A DNA stretch of 41,873 nt, from contig JAVCCH010000117.1 in assembly GCA_030765535.1 (NCBI GenBank), positions 1 through 41,873 of the forward strand. The letters run 5' to 3'. The stretch comes from Candidatus Tenebribacter davisii (GTDB lineage Bacteria; Cloacimonadota; Cloacimonadia; Cloacimonadales; TCS61). Of this stretch, positions 16,108-23,958 are shown piece by piece (within the stretch, counting starts at the first letter, position 1; every line of letters starts with the position of its first letter). The notes below the pieces were generated by a model. That model searched no databases. It saw only the letters and a program-made list of their open reading frames with translations, and was not told the DNA's origin. The translations under genes and the position numbers were made by a program.

Positions 16108-17045
16108 AGCATCTCCAAGTCATTTTTTACTAATTTAAATGTCTCAATCGTGTCGATACTTATTACTCTCACATTCTTGTCAATTTTCTTTAGCATTCCA
16201 GCCAGCACTTTTTTAGGTCCGAATTCAATAAATAGATCAACACCTTCGCTGATCATGAATTTCACAGAATCAACCCAGAGAATTGATGAAGTGATTTGTT
16301 TAGCAAGGTTATTTTTTATATCTTCAATATCGGTTACAGGTTTTGCATTTACGTTGGATATCAATGGAATCGAAGTTTTACTAAAGTTGATATTATTCAT
16401 TTCTGCCATAAGCCAGTTTTCAGCTTTTTTAATAAGTGGAGAATGGAAAGGACCACCTACAGCAAGTGGAACTATTCTTTTAGCATTTTTCTCTTTGGCA
16501 AGTTCAGCGGCTTTTTCAACTCCGGCTTTAGATCCTGAAATAACGGTTTGAACAGGTGTATTGAAATTTGCAGTAATTACAACATCAACTTTTGAAGCTT
16601 CTTCGCAAATATCTTTTACTTCATCAGAAGAAAGGCCTATAATAGCAGCCATGGCAAAAGGTTTGCCTTCATTGGCTTCTATCATGAATTCTCCCCGTTT
16701 GTGAACAAGGTACATGGCATCTTCCAGTGTGAGAATTCCATTGGCAACAAGTGCTGAAAATTCTCCTAAAGAGTGCCCGGCAACATAATCCGGTTTAATA
16801 TTGATCTCATTAAGAACGGTTTTCATGGCAACGATACTGTGAAATAAAATTGCCGGTTGGGTAAATCTGGTTTCTTTTAATTTTTCTTCGGGACCTTCAA
16901 ACATGATGTTTAAAAGATCGGTGTTATTTTTTTTATCAAAATTATTTAGGATCTTTTCAAATTCTATATTGCTTTTAACAAAATCCATAGCCATTCCAAC
17001 ATATTGTGTTCCCTGACCTGGAAAAATAAATGCAGTCTTACTCAT
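16104..17045 (-). CDS. fabD: Malonyl-CoA:ACP transacylase
   Basis: Loads malonyl groups from CoA onto ACP. The 313-aa protein starts SKTAFIFPGQGTQYVGM, a family hallmark, and carries the nucleophile elbow GHSLGEFSAL and the second catalytic region GGPFHSPLIKKAE with the active His. The length is normal for FabD. It follows fabH by 15 bases and overlaps fabG by four, so it is inside the operon. Confidence 0.96.
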   Translation of the reverse strand: MSKTAFIFPGQGTQYVGMAMDFVKSNIEFEKILNNFDKKNNTDLLNIMFEGPEEKLKETRFTQPAILFHSIVAMKTVLNEINIKPDYVAGHSLGEFSALVANGILTLEDAMYLVHKRGEFMIEANEGKPFAMAAIIGLSSDEVKDICEEASKVDVVITANFNTPVQTVISGSKAGVEKAAELAKEKNAKRIVPLAVGGPFHSPLIKKAENWLMAEMNNINFSKTSIPLISNVNAKPVTDIEDIKNNLAKQITSSILWVDSVKFMISEGVDLFIEFGPKKVLAGMLKKIDKNVRVISIDTIETFKLVKNDLEML

Positions 17046-17060
17046 TATTAATTCTCTTAT

Positions 17061-18056
17061 TTAAATTCTTATTAATAAGCTTCCGGAAGTTAGACCTGCG
17101 CCAAAAGAAGCTAAGAGTACAATATCGCCATGACGGATTTTCTTACTGCGAATAGCTTCATCCAAAGCCATAGGAATTGTAGCGGATGAAGTATTAGCAT
17201 ATTTCTCAATATTTATAATTACTTTATTTTCATTGATCTTTAATTTCTTTCCTAAAGCCTGAATGATCCGTAAATTGGCCTGATGTGTTATTAACCAGTC
17301 AATGGAGTGTACATCAAGTTGATTTCGTTTTAATACGATCTCACAGGCATTGTACATAGAGCGTACAGCATTTTTAAATATTTTATTACCTTCCATGTAG
17401 ACAGTATGAAGATTTTCTTTCACGGTCTCTTTTGTAGCCGGTAGACGTGAACCACCTGCTTTCTGGATCAGCAGTTCATGTTGCGTACCGTCTGCTGCAA
17501 GTTCCGAATCTATAAATCTGGAAATGTCTCTTTCCTTAGCTCGAGAGATAACTGTTGCACCGGCTCCATCTCCAAAAAGCACACATGTTCCGCGATCTTT
17601 CCAATTAGTGATCTTAGTAAGTATTTCAACTCCAATTACCAGGATATGTTTAGCAATTCCATTTTCAATGAATTGTTTGGCAATATTAGCAGCGTAGACC
17701 CAGCCTGTACATCCAGCTGAAACATCAAATGCAGGAAAACCTTTCAAACCAAGTTTTTGTTGTAAAATACAAGCAGTAGAGGGGAAGGCATAGTCACCGG
17801 AAATTGTGGCAACAATGATCATATCAATATCTTTAGCTCGAATACGAGCAGATTCGATAGCCTTTAATGAAGCTTCATAAGCCAGGTCGGAAGCAGCCTG
17901 ATCTTCGGAGGCAAGATGTCGTTCAGACATACCAGTTCTGGTTTTAATCCACTCATCAGTTGTATCTACAATTTTCTCAAGATCAAAGTTAGTTAGAACT
18001 TTATCAGGTACATACATACCTGTTCCTGAAATTTTAGCATAATATTTTATGCTCAT
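17061..18056 (-). CDS. fabH: 3-oxoacyl-[acyl-carrier-protein] synthase III
   Basis: Initiates fatty-acid synthesis by condensing an acyl-CoA primer with malonyl-ACP. At 331 aa it shows the Cys-His-Asn triad: DVSAGCTGWVYA, WLITHQANLRII and YANTSSATIPMALDEA. The N-terminal ISGTGMYVPDKVLTN and the TRTGMSERH segment are standard. Its ATG shares a base with the plsX stop (TAATG), so translation is likely coupled. The primer preference (acetyl or branched chain) cannot be read from sequence. Confidence 0.96.
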   Translation of the reverse strand: MSIKYYAKISGTGMYVPDKVLTNFDLEKIVDTTDEWIKTRTGMSERHLASEDQAASDLAYEASLKAIESARIRAKDIDMIIVATISGDYAFPSTACILQQKLGLKGFPAFDVSAGCTGWVYAANIAKQFIENGIAKHILVIGVEILTKITNWKDRGTCVLFGDGAGATVISRAKERDISRFIDSELAADGTQHELLIQKAGGSRLPATKETVKENLHTVYMEGNKIFKNAVRSMYNACEIVLKRNQLDVHSIDWLITHQANLRIIQALGKKLKINENKVIINIEKYANTSSATIPMALDEAIRSKKIRHGDIVLLASFGAGLTSGSLLIRI

Positions 18057-19054
18057 TATATTTTCTCCTCGAAATATTCTTTTGTATGCTGTACAAAACC
18101 CGACTCTACCAGATGTGCAGCGAGACCTACAGCATTTTTTACAGCTTTAGAATTTGATCTTCCATGTGAAACTACTGAAATACCATTAAGTCCCACAAGT
18201 AGAGCACCGCCATATTCTGAATGATCCAGTTTCTTTTTTAAATAGGCATAAGCCGGAAATGAGAGTAATGCCCCAATTTTTGCGATCCAATCTTTTTTCA
18301 TCTCACTTTTAAGGATAGACATTATTGAATAAGCTGCTCCTTCAACGGTCTTGAGCATAACATTACCAACAAATCCATCGCAGACAACAACATCTACGAC
18401 TCCTTTTAACAGATCTTTCCCTTCTATGTTTCCCACAAAATTAATATCTTTATTCTCTTCTAATTTTATATAAGTTTTCTTAACAAGTTCATTTCCTTTT
18501 GATTTCTCTTCACCAATATTTAAAAGTGCAACACGGGGATTTTTGCTTTTGAAGAAAAATTTAAAGTATAAGCTGCCAAGTATCGCGTATTGAACTAAAT
18601 TCTCCGGAGAGCATTCTACATTTGCACCTACATCAAGAATGATCTCTGGATGTGACTGGGTAGGAAAAGTTGTGGCAATAGCAGGACGAATGATATTTTT
18701 GATCCTGCCGTAACCAAAAAGAGAAGCAGCCATTACCGCACCAGTATTACCGGCACTTACAACAGCCTGCACAACTCCATCTTTTTGCAACTGTATAGCT
18801 TTTACCAAAGAAGAATCCTTTTTCTTTTTTACCATACGTGATGGAGAATCACTCATGCTGATAACTTCTGTGGCATTAACGATCTCTATCTTATCCTTTG
18901 GATAATAGAATTTTTCCAGCTCTTTGGCAAGGATATCTTGCTTACCAACCAGGTATATCTTATCGCAAAGTCCTTCCTTAATTGCAATAATTGCACCCTC
19001 CACTTCCGGGAAAGGTGCATTATCACTGCCAAAGGCATCAATAGCTATATGCAT
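18056..19054 (-). CDS. plsX: Phosphate acyltransferase PlsX
   Basis: Converts acyl-ACP to acyl-phosphate, the donor for the first acylation of glycerol-3-phosphate, linking fatty-acid synthesis to phospholipids. The 332-aa protein starts IAIDAFGSDNAPFPEVEGAI and has SAGNTGAVMAAS and VDVVVCDGFVGNV, all diagnostic. It is a peripheral membrane enzyme without membrane helices. It lies 23 bases after rpmF and overlaps fabH by one base. Confidence 0.96.
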   Translation of the reverse strand: MHIAIDAFGSDNAPFPEVEGAIIAIKEGLCDKIYLVGKQDILAKELEKFYYPKDKIEIVNATEVISMSDSPSRMVKKKKDSSLVKAIQLQKDGVVQAVVSAGNTGAVMAASLFGYGRIKNIIRPAIATTFPTQSHPEIILDVGANVECSPENLVQYAILGSLYFKFFFKSKNPRVALLNIGEEKSKGNELVKKTYIKLEENKDINFVGNIEGKDLLKGVVDVVVCDGFVGNVMLKTVEGAAYSIMSILKSEMKKDWIAKIGALLSFPAYAYLKKKLDHSEYGGALLVGLNGISVVSHGRSNSKAVKNAVGLAAHLVESGFVQHTKEYFEEKI

Positions 19055-19077
19055 AACAAAACTTAAAGACTATTCTT

Positions 19078-19248
19078 TTACTTCCAGAACTTTTTTCCGT
19101 TATAATGACCGCATTTTGCGCAGATATTATGAGGTTTACAAATTTCACCGCAATTTGAGCAAACAGCTGTTGCAGGTGCAGTTGCTTTATAATGAGTTCT
19201 TCTTTTATCTCTACGAGATTTAGAAGTTTTTCTTTTTGGTACTGCCAT
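19078..19248 (-). CDS. rpmF: 50S ribosomal protein L32
   Basis: This 56-residue protein begins [20 protein letters not shown], the classic L32 N-terminus, and holds a zinc ribbon with CSNC and CAKC pairs followed by [10 protein letters not shown]. It lies directly upstream of plsX, the usual rpmF-plsX arrangement, and is the first gene of the fatty-acid operon. The ATG follows AAGGATG, which itself abuts one of the two CTTATCTAAT-type elements in the leader. Confidence 0.95.
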   Translation of the reverse strand: MAVPKRKTSKSRRDKRRTHYKATAPATAVCSNCGEICKPHNICAKCGHYNGKKFWK

Positions 19249-19258
19249 TTTTCACATC

Positions 19259-19351
19259 CTTATCTAATATTTTTAACTTCTTATAATTCAATAGATTAGA
19301 ACACTTATCTAATCTGAAAAACCAAATTATTTTCAGAGATATGAGTGTCAA
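19259..19351 (-). promoter_or_regulatory. Promoter and candidate operator of the rpmF-plsX-fab operon
   Basis: On the minus strand a perfect -35 box TTGACA lies at 19346-19351; the -10 (around 19323-19329) is weak. Just downstream, agattaga-acactta-tctaatct (19293-19315) is a perfect 8-bp inverted repeat with a 7-base centre. The 10-mer cttatctaat within it (19304-19313) recurs exactly at 19259-19268, next to the rpmF ribosome-binding site. A dyad at the expected transcription start looks like a repressor site. Its TTAG/CTAA arms recall the fatty-acid regulator FapR, but no such regulator gene is in the window. Confidence 0.5.
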
Positions 19352-19467
19352 GGTTTTTGGGGTAATGTATATATAACGAAAGTACTACTTTATTAACATA
19401 TATTATTATAGGGAAATAATAAAATATTATGAATGAGCTTTCAGTTTTTTAATCAATTTAATTTCTT

Positions 19468-20025
19468 TTAATTTTTATAGCCACTCACTTCATCCGGTGT
19501 GAAGTTCACACCCAATCCTAATGCTATACGATTTACAAAATTAAAGTAACTAACAATCAAATTAATATCTAAAATAGCCCCATCTGTAAAACCGTTTTTC
19601 TGCAAATTAACGACGTCTGTTTGGCTGATATCATTCGGATTTTTGGTTAATTTAACAGCATATTCGATCATACTAACTATCTTTTCAGAAAATTCAAGAG
19701 ACTTGTAATCTTTCCATAATTTTTCTATTTTCGATCTATCTTTCCAGTAATGGTTCAAAGCTTCTCCATGATGATTCATACAATATTTACAGCCATTTGC
19801 TGAGGATACGGCAACAGCGATAAGTTCTCGTTCTTTACGCTTCAGATCAGAACTCTCAAACATCAGGTTCATATAGAGTTCTAAATGGGATTTTAAGGCA
19901 GGTGGATTTAAACTCTGAATTTTCATTATATTGGAAACTTTACCACGTTCACTGATAAGTTTCTTGTAAATTTTCTTCAACTGTCCAACAGCTTCAACAT
20001 CTTCTATGGTTTTGATCCAGGCCAT
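19468..20025 (-). CDS. AhpD-like peroxidase-related protein (carboxymuconolactone decarboxylase family)
   Basis: This 185-aa helical protein carries the AhpD-type redox motif NGCKYCMNHHGEAL: C79, C82 and H85/H86. The preceding RERELIAVAVSSAN-type helix is typical of the 'peroxidase-related enzyme' subgroup. Such proteins reduce hydroperoxides or act as dithiol carriers. The ATG lies behind AAGGAG. It is the gene after the ferredoxin on the same strand, but about 340 non-coding bases separate them, so co-transcription is uncertain. Confidence 0.85.
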   Translation of the reverse strand: MAWIKTIEDVEAVGQLKKIYKKLISERGKVSNIMKIQSLNPPALKSHLELYMNLMFESSDLKRKERELIAVAVSSANGCKYCMNHHGEALNHYWKDRSKIEKLWKDYKSLEFSEKIVSMIEYAVKLTKNPNDISQTDVVNLQKNGFTDGAILDINLIVSYFNFVNRIALGLGVNFTPDEVSGYKN

Positions 20026-20361
20026 ATCTTTCTACTCCTTCTATTATGGATGCTTATAAATTCAATCTAGTTTTCTGTTACAGATCAATCATGTCTATCT
20101 CTTTTTCTTAAGGAGCTGTGGTTCATAAGTTTTTTTAATTTCTCATTTATATCATTGATATCAGTGTTTCATTAAAATCTTCTCTTTTTGCATTTCCATT
20201 AATTCAAACTTGATGTTGGAACATACCGATCCTAACATAAAATGTAAAATTCCTAATTTACTTCCTGCATAATATATTACTGTTCTAGTAGTTTTTCACC
20301 CAGGAAGCTTCACCTGTTTTCTCCGTACAGTATCATCTCAAATAATCCTAAAAAATAGTGT
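20026..20361. other. Intergenic stretch, possibly decayed coding DNA
   Basis: No intact gene is seen in these 336 bases. On the minus strand, coding-looking segments sit in different frames: one containing SFLGEKLLEQ, then a 43-codon open run with YYAGSKLG and KFELMEMQKEKI, then NDINEKLKKLMNHSS. They could be parts of one frameshifted gene. However, the middle part includes the 13-mer aaaatgtaaaatt (20239-20251), which recurs in the non-coding stretch at 20820-20832. I therefore cannot tell a pseudogene from AT-rich filler. Confidence 0.3.
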
Positions 20362-20721
20362 TCATTCCTTTTTAAGCATTTGTAGTTTTTCTAATGTTTT
20401 TTCCATAACAATTTTTTCTTTATTGAAATGCTTTATCATTCTGTTAAGACATTTTTGCTTTTCTTTCGAATCTCCAAGATACTTAGCACAATCGTGCATA
20501 AATTCTTTTGTTTTTATTATGTTTGATTTAACTTCATCTTGTATTTTCTCACTGTCATGTCTTACTGCTAACTTAGGGCACGTATCGTGGCAGATTCCAC
20601 AATGGATGCAGTTAACCATATCTATAACTGCTACATCGTTCTCTAGAGAAATTGTTCCTACCGGACAATTTTCAACACATATTCCACAACCAATACAGTC
20701 TTCTCCTTTTATCCATGGCAT
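20362..20721 (-). CDS. 2x[4Fe-4S] ferredoxin-like protein
   Basis: This 119-aa protein has two complete [4Fe-4S] motifs: CIGCGICVENCP (C9, C12, C15, C19) and CIHCGICHDTCP (C38, C41, C44, C48). A Lys- and Glu-rich helical tail of about 70 residues follows, with two more cysteines (C73, C86 region). Small cytosolic electron carriers of this kind serve anaerobic metabolism; the partner is not evident. The ATG lies 10 bases after AAAGGAG. The tail is longer than in minimal clostridial-type ferredoxins. Confidence 0.85.
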   Translation of the reverse strand: MPWIKGEDCIGCGICVENCPVGTISLENDVAVIDMVNCIHCGICHDTCPKLAVRHDSEKIQDEVKSNIIKTKEFMHDCAKYLGDSKEKQKCLNRMIKHFNKEKIVMEKTLEKLQMLKKE

Positions 20722-21067
20722 ACTATTAATACTCCTTTGTTTTTTCTACTTCATCAAGCAACAGTTTGCTTAATGTCCTGCCAGCACAGCTGGAACTTAA
20801 CAATCACAACTTAAAATGTAAAATGTAAAATTAAAAATTCTCAATTCACATTTCCAATTAATAATTATCAATTTTTATTCTCTATGTTTCAACCATTTCT
20901 TCATCTTTTTGAGTGGAAAGTTCTTTGATTGTAAGTGGATAAATAATTTTTGTAGTACCAGTTTTATAAAACCATCGAAACAATCATCCAATATCTACTT
21001 TTCAATATCAAGTTCTAAATTACTCAATGATCTTTTCATTCTAAATACACTAATGTAACTAACAAAG
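20722..21067. other. Non-coding AT-rich stretch with small repeats
   Basis: This region holds a short hairpin ccagc-aca-gctgg (20781-20793) and an A/T repeat block ttaaaatgtaaaatgtaaaa (from 20811) of a kind common between genes in AT-rich genomes. On the minus strand it also has a 55-codon frame (20875-21039) broken by one TAG: MKRSLSNLELDIEK, stop, then a run containing FDGFIKLVLQKLF and ending MKKWLKHRE. No ribosome-binding site precedes it. It may be a gene fragment or chance. Confidence 0.35.
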
Positions 21068-22375
21068 TTATTTCAGAATTTTAAGGATCGTGTTCTCTTT
21101 TTGTACTTTTTTATCTGTTATTTTATAACTTTTTAGGATCTTGGTTATGCACAAATTACCTGTCTTTTTATCGTTGCAGTAAACATATCCGATGGTTTCA
21201 TTTATACTTATTTTATCACCGATCTTTTTAGTTAAATATGCACCTGAAGAGTAATCCAGTTTAGAATCAAGTGTTTTCCTGCCAGCCCCGATATCAACCA
21301 TGGCATAACCAATTTGTTGAGAATTTATTAAACTGATCCAGCCTGATCTTTTAGAGATAATTGGTATCTTATATTCAGCTTGAGGGAGTAAGGATGTGTT
21401 CTCGCAAACTTCAGGATCACCACCTTGCTGCTCTATAAAATTCTTGAAATATTTTAAAGCTTTACCAGAATTTATAACTTCTTGTATCATATTCATTGCT
21501 TCGCTCTCAGATTCGGCTACCTCAGAGAGCAATAACATTTCCACGGCTAAAGTTTTGGTAAGAACATCAATATCAGGAATATCCTTACCTTTAAGATATT
21601 CGATTGTCTCTTTAATTTCCAGGGCATTGCCAATATAACCACCCAGGGGAGAATTCATATTGGAAAATACCACCGTAACTTTCTGTCCGAATTTTTCTCC
21701 GGTCTTTATAAGCAGATCAGCCAATTTTTCACCTGTTTTAAGGTCTTTGATAAATGCACCAGTTCCTATCTTGAGGTCTATCACAAGGTTTTGTGCACCT
21801 TCTGCAATTTTCTTGCTCATGATGCTAGCTGTGATAAGGGGTAAACTCTCCACAGTACCGGATACATCTCTCAAAGCATAGATCCTGCGATCAGCAGGAA
21901 CCAGTTCTTCTGATTGGCTTATAATGGAAAACCCAACTTTCTCAATAATTTTCTTAAATTCAAAATCATTGAAATTGGTTCTAAAACCGGGAATTGATTC
22001 AAGTTTATCTAAGGTGCCGCCTGTATGACCCAGACCGCGTCCTGATATCATCGGGATCTTACCGCCGCAAGCTGCAACAATGGGAGCCAGCATGATAGTT
22101 ATTTTATCACCCACACCTCCAGTTGAGTGTTTATCTACTGTTTTATAGGTTGCGGGGAATGTGATATGCTTTCCGGAATCAATATATACTTTTGTAAGTG
22201 TTTGCACCTCTTCAATTTTCATATCCTGAAAATAGATAGCCATTAACAGAGCAGACATCTGGTATTCAGGGATTTCATCATTGATATATGAGTTAACAAA
22301 AAATTCCAATTCTTCTTGTGTCAGTTCTTTTCCGGTTTTCTTTTTTATGATTAATTCAACTGGATTGAATTCCAT
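21068..22375 (-). CDS. pdp: Pyrimidine-nucleoside (thymidine) phosphorylase
   Basis: Splits pyrimidine nucleosides with phosphate into base and (deoxy)ribose-1-phosphate, for salvage. The signature KHSTGGVGDKITIMLAPIVA and GRGLGHTGGTLDKLESIPG match the DeoA/PdP family; K-S residues in DLKIGTGAFIKD line the substrate site. I start at the ATG at 22375, seven bases after CAGGAG, giving 435 aa, the family length; the upstream in-frame GTG at 22402 overlaps the previous gene and lacks a signal. It is last in the aroC-aroDE operon, an odd place for a salvage enzyme. PdP and DeoA cannot be separated with certainty. Confidence 0.9.
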   Translation of the reverse strand: MEFNPVELIIKKKTGKELTQEELEFFVNSYINDEIPEYQMSALLMAIYFQDMKIEEVQTLTKVYIDSGKHITFPATYKTVDKHSTGGVGDKITIMLAPIVAACGGKIPMISGRGLGHTGGTLDKLESIPGFRTNFNDFEFKKIIEKVGFSIISQSEELVPADRRIYALRDVSGTVESLPLITASIMSKKIAEGAQNLVIDLKIGTGAFIKDLKTGEKLADLLIKTGEKFGQKVTVVFSNMNSPLGGYIGNALEIKETIEYLKGKDIPDIDVLTKTLAVEMLLLSEVAESESEAMNMIQEVINSGKALKYFKNFIEQQGGDPEVCENTSLLPQAEYKIPIISKRSGWISLINSQQIGYAMVDIGAGRKTLDSKLDYSSGAYLTKKIGDKISINETIGYVYCNDKKTGNLCITKILKSYKITDKKVQKENTILKILK

Positions 22376-22392
22376 TTGAGCTCCTGGGTCAT

Positions 22393-23958
22393 TTACCACC
22401 AAATTTGTTTAAGGTTGTCATAAGTAAAAATACGTTCTTCTTTATCTGAATTTTCTTTGACCAGCCAGTACAATCTTTTAGCAGGAAGGTCTTCAAATGT
22501 TAAAGGTGCTCCCAATGCCATTTTAGTTCCAAAAGGTTTCCAGCCGTTTTCCCAATAAGAAAGTTCATATTCTGCACCGACCTCAAAGAAGACAGTGCTT
22601 CCACCACTTTCCGCCCGGTCGATATTCTTTTTCGTAACTGAATGTAAGATAACTTTATCATTAAATTGTTCATCCCCGCCCAGTAATTTTTTATCTCCAT
22701 TTTTTGTCAGGATAAAAGGATCACCAGCCGGCAGGAGTTCTTCTTCAATATAGAACATGGGAAGGTAAGCTATATCCACACCCATATCTGAGAACTCAGC
22801 AGATCTACCTTTAAGTTCTGCCCAGTGAATTGCTTTCCAGTCACCCGAATTAAATACGCATAAATAGAGATAGTTCGTACTGTCTGGTATATCACGATCG
22901 AGAGTAATATCTACATCGACTACATTTGTGTATTCGCCTGTAACATCCATATAACATTTTCCGCCTAACCAGGCTGGAGCTTTTTCATTATCTTTTAACT
23001 TGAAGGCAAGGTTATCTTTCTGCTCGGAGAAGACCTTTCTATATACTTTAGCCACTTTATTGGAAAGCTTGTATTTGCCTGGATCAGCTTCGGCACCCAT
23101 GAAGGGAATTGGCTTTCCATCAGGCATGACAATAACATTCCAGGCGTGATTATTGCCGGAGTTTGCCCAATGCGGTGTGTAATCACTTGTGGCTCCTATT
23201 CCATTAGCTCTTAAGGCATAGATCGAAAGATTTGTCATATCTTCGCATCTTCCTTCTTTGCTCATAAGCATTTCAAAAAGTCCCTGATCTGTTGGATGTA
23301 AATAATATTTGGCATTGAATTTAAACCAGGTTTTCAGATCGTTATTTATTATCTCTGCAGCTTCTATAATATCTGTTTTATCAAACATCTGTGAAGCTAT
23401 ATCTTTATAACGGTCCAGGAAATAACCTCGCCAGGAACGCCATGATTCTATCGGTTCATTACTCCCACGATATGGTAAAATATACTCTTTGAAAATTGAA
23501 TAGTCATATTTTTTTGACCACGGTTTATCTTCCCAAGCCTTAAAGGCGAGATCTATATTATCAACGAGGTATTCAGAAGTTATAGTTTGATGATCAATTC
23601 TCTTTTCTTTTTTTTTCCAATGTAATTCGCCAAATTCCGCTTCAAGAGAGTCCATTGCGGTCTTTGCTTCATTGTAGTCTTTAAATGTCTCGAAATTCCA
23701 ATTAACTTCAACCTCATTTTCGTCAAATAGACCAACCTTTACATATGAATGGTTCGGCATATTTTCATAAAGGAAAATAAGTGCATCTAATTTGTCTGTC
23801 TGGTCTGTTTTGTTGAAGTATTTCGCAGCATTTTTCAGTTCTTTCTTATTCTTCTCTGAACCTTGCAGAGTCAGTTTTGCCTGTTCCGTGTAATTCACGG
23901 TAGAACATGATATAAACAAAAAGCTGATCAACAAAAAGGACATGAGTTTTATTTTCAT
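22393..23958 (-). CDS. Transglutaminase-like lipoprotein
   Basis: This 521-aa protein has a lipoprotein signal (LLISFLFISCST, Cys18), so it is anchored to a membrane outside the cytoplasm. A transglutaminase-like domain sits at ~225-300 with a Cys-His-Asp triad: EGRCEDM (C238), GNNHAWN (H271) and GAEADPG (D292). The C-terminal ~200 residues are beta-sandwich-like. Such domains act as cysteine proteases or peptide-crosslinking enzymes; the substrate is unknown. Its ATG overlaps the aroDE stop by one base (TAATG), so the two are translationally coupled although no functional link is obvious. Confidence 0.8.
   Translation of the reverse strand: MKIKLMSFLLISFLFISCSTVNYTEQAKLTLQGSEKNKKELKNAAKYFNKTDQTDKLDALIFLYENMPNHSYVKVGLFDENEVEVNWNFETFKDYNEAKTAMDSLEAEFGELHWKKKEKRIDHQTITSEYLVDNIDLAFKAWEDKPWSKKYDYSIFKEYILPYRGSNEPIESWRSWRGYFLDRYKDIASQMFDKTDIIEAAEIINNDLKTWFKFNAKYYLHPTDQGLFEMLMSKEGRCEDMTNLSIYALRANGIGATSDYTPHWANSGNNHAWNVIVMPDGKPIPFMGAEADPGKYKLSNKVAKVYRKVFSEQKDNLAFKLKDNEKAPAWLGGKCYMDVTGEYTNVVDVDITLDRDIPDSTNYLYLCVFNSGDWKAIHWAELKGRSAEFSDMGVDIAYLPMFYIEEELLPAGDPFILTKNGDKKLLGGDEQFNDKVILHSVTKKNIDRAESGGSTVFFEVGAEYELSYWENGWKPFGTKMALGAPLTFEDLPAKRLYWLVKENSDKEERIFTYDNLKQIWW

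Noticed and set aside
16150-16551. 133-codon plus-strand frame opposite fabD
   Set aside because: Hydrophobic shadow of a clear minus-strand gene with full FabD motifs; no ribosome-binding site or family resemblance.
20811-20840. Repeated aaaatgtaaaat units as a possible CRISPR or iteron
   Set aside because: Only two or three short AT units, no unique spacers and no replication genes nearby.
22376-22402. Nine-codon upstream GTG start for the nucleoside phosphorylase
   Set aside because: It overlaps the previous gene and lacks a ribosome-binding site, while the ATG at 22375 follows CAGGAG.
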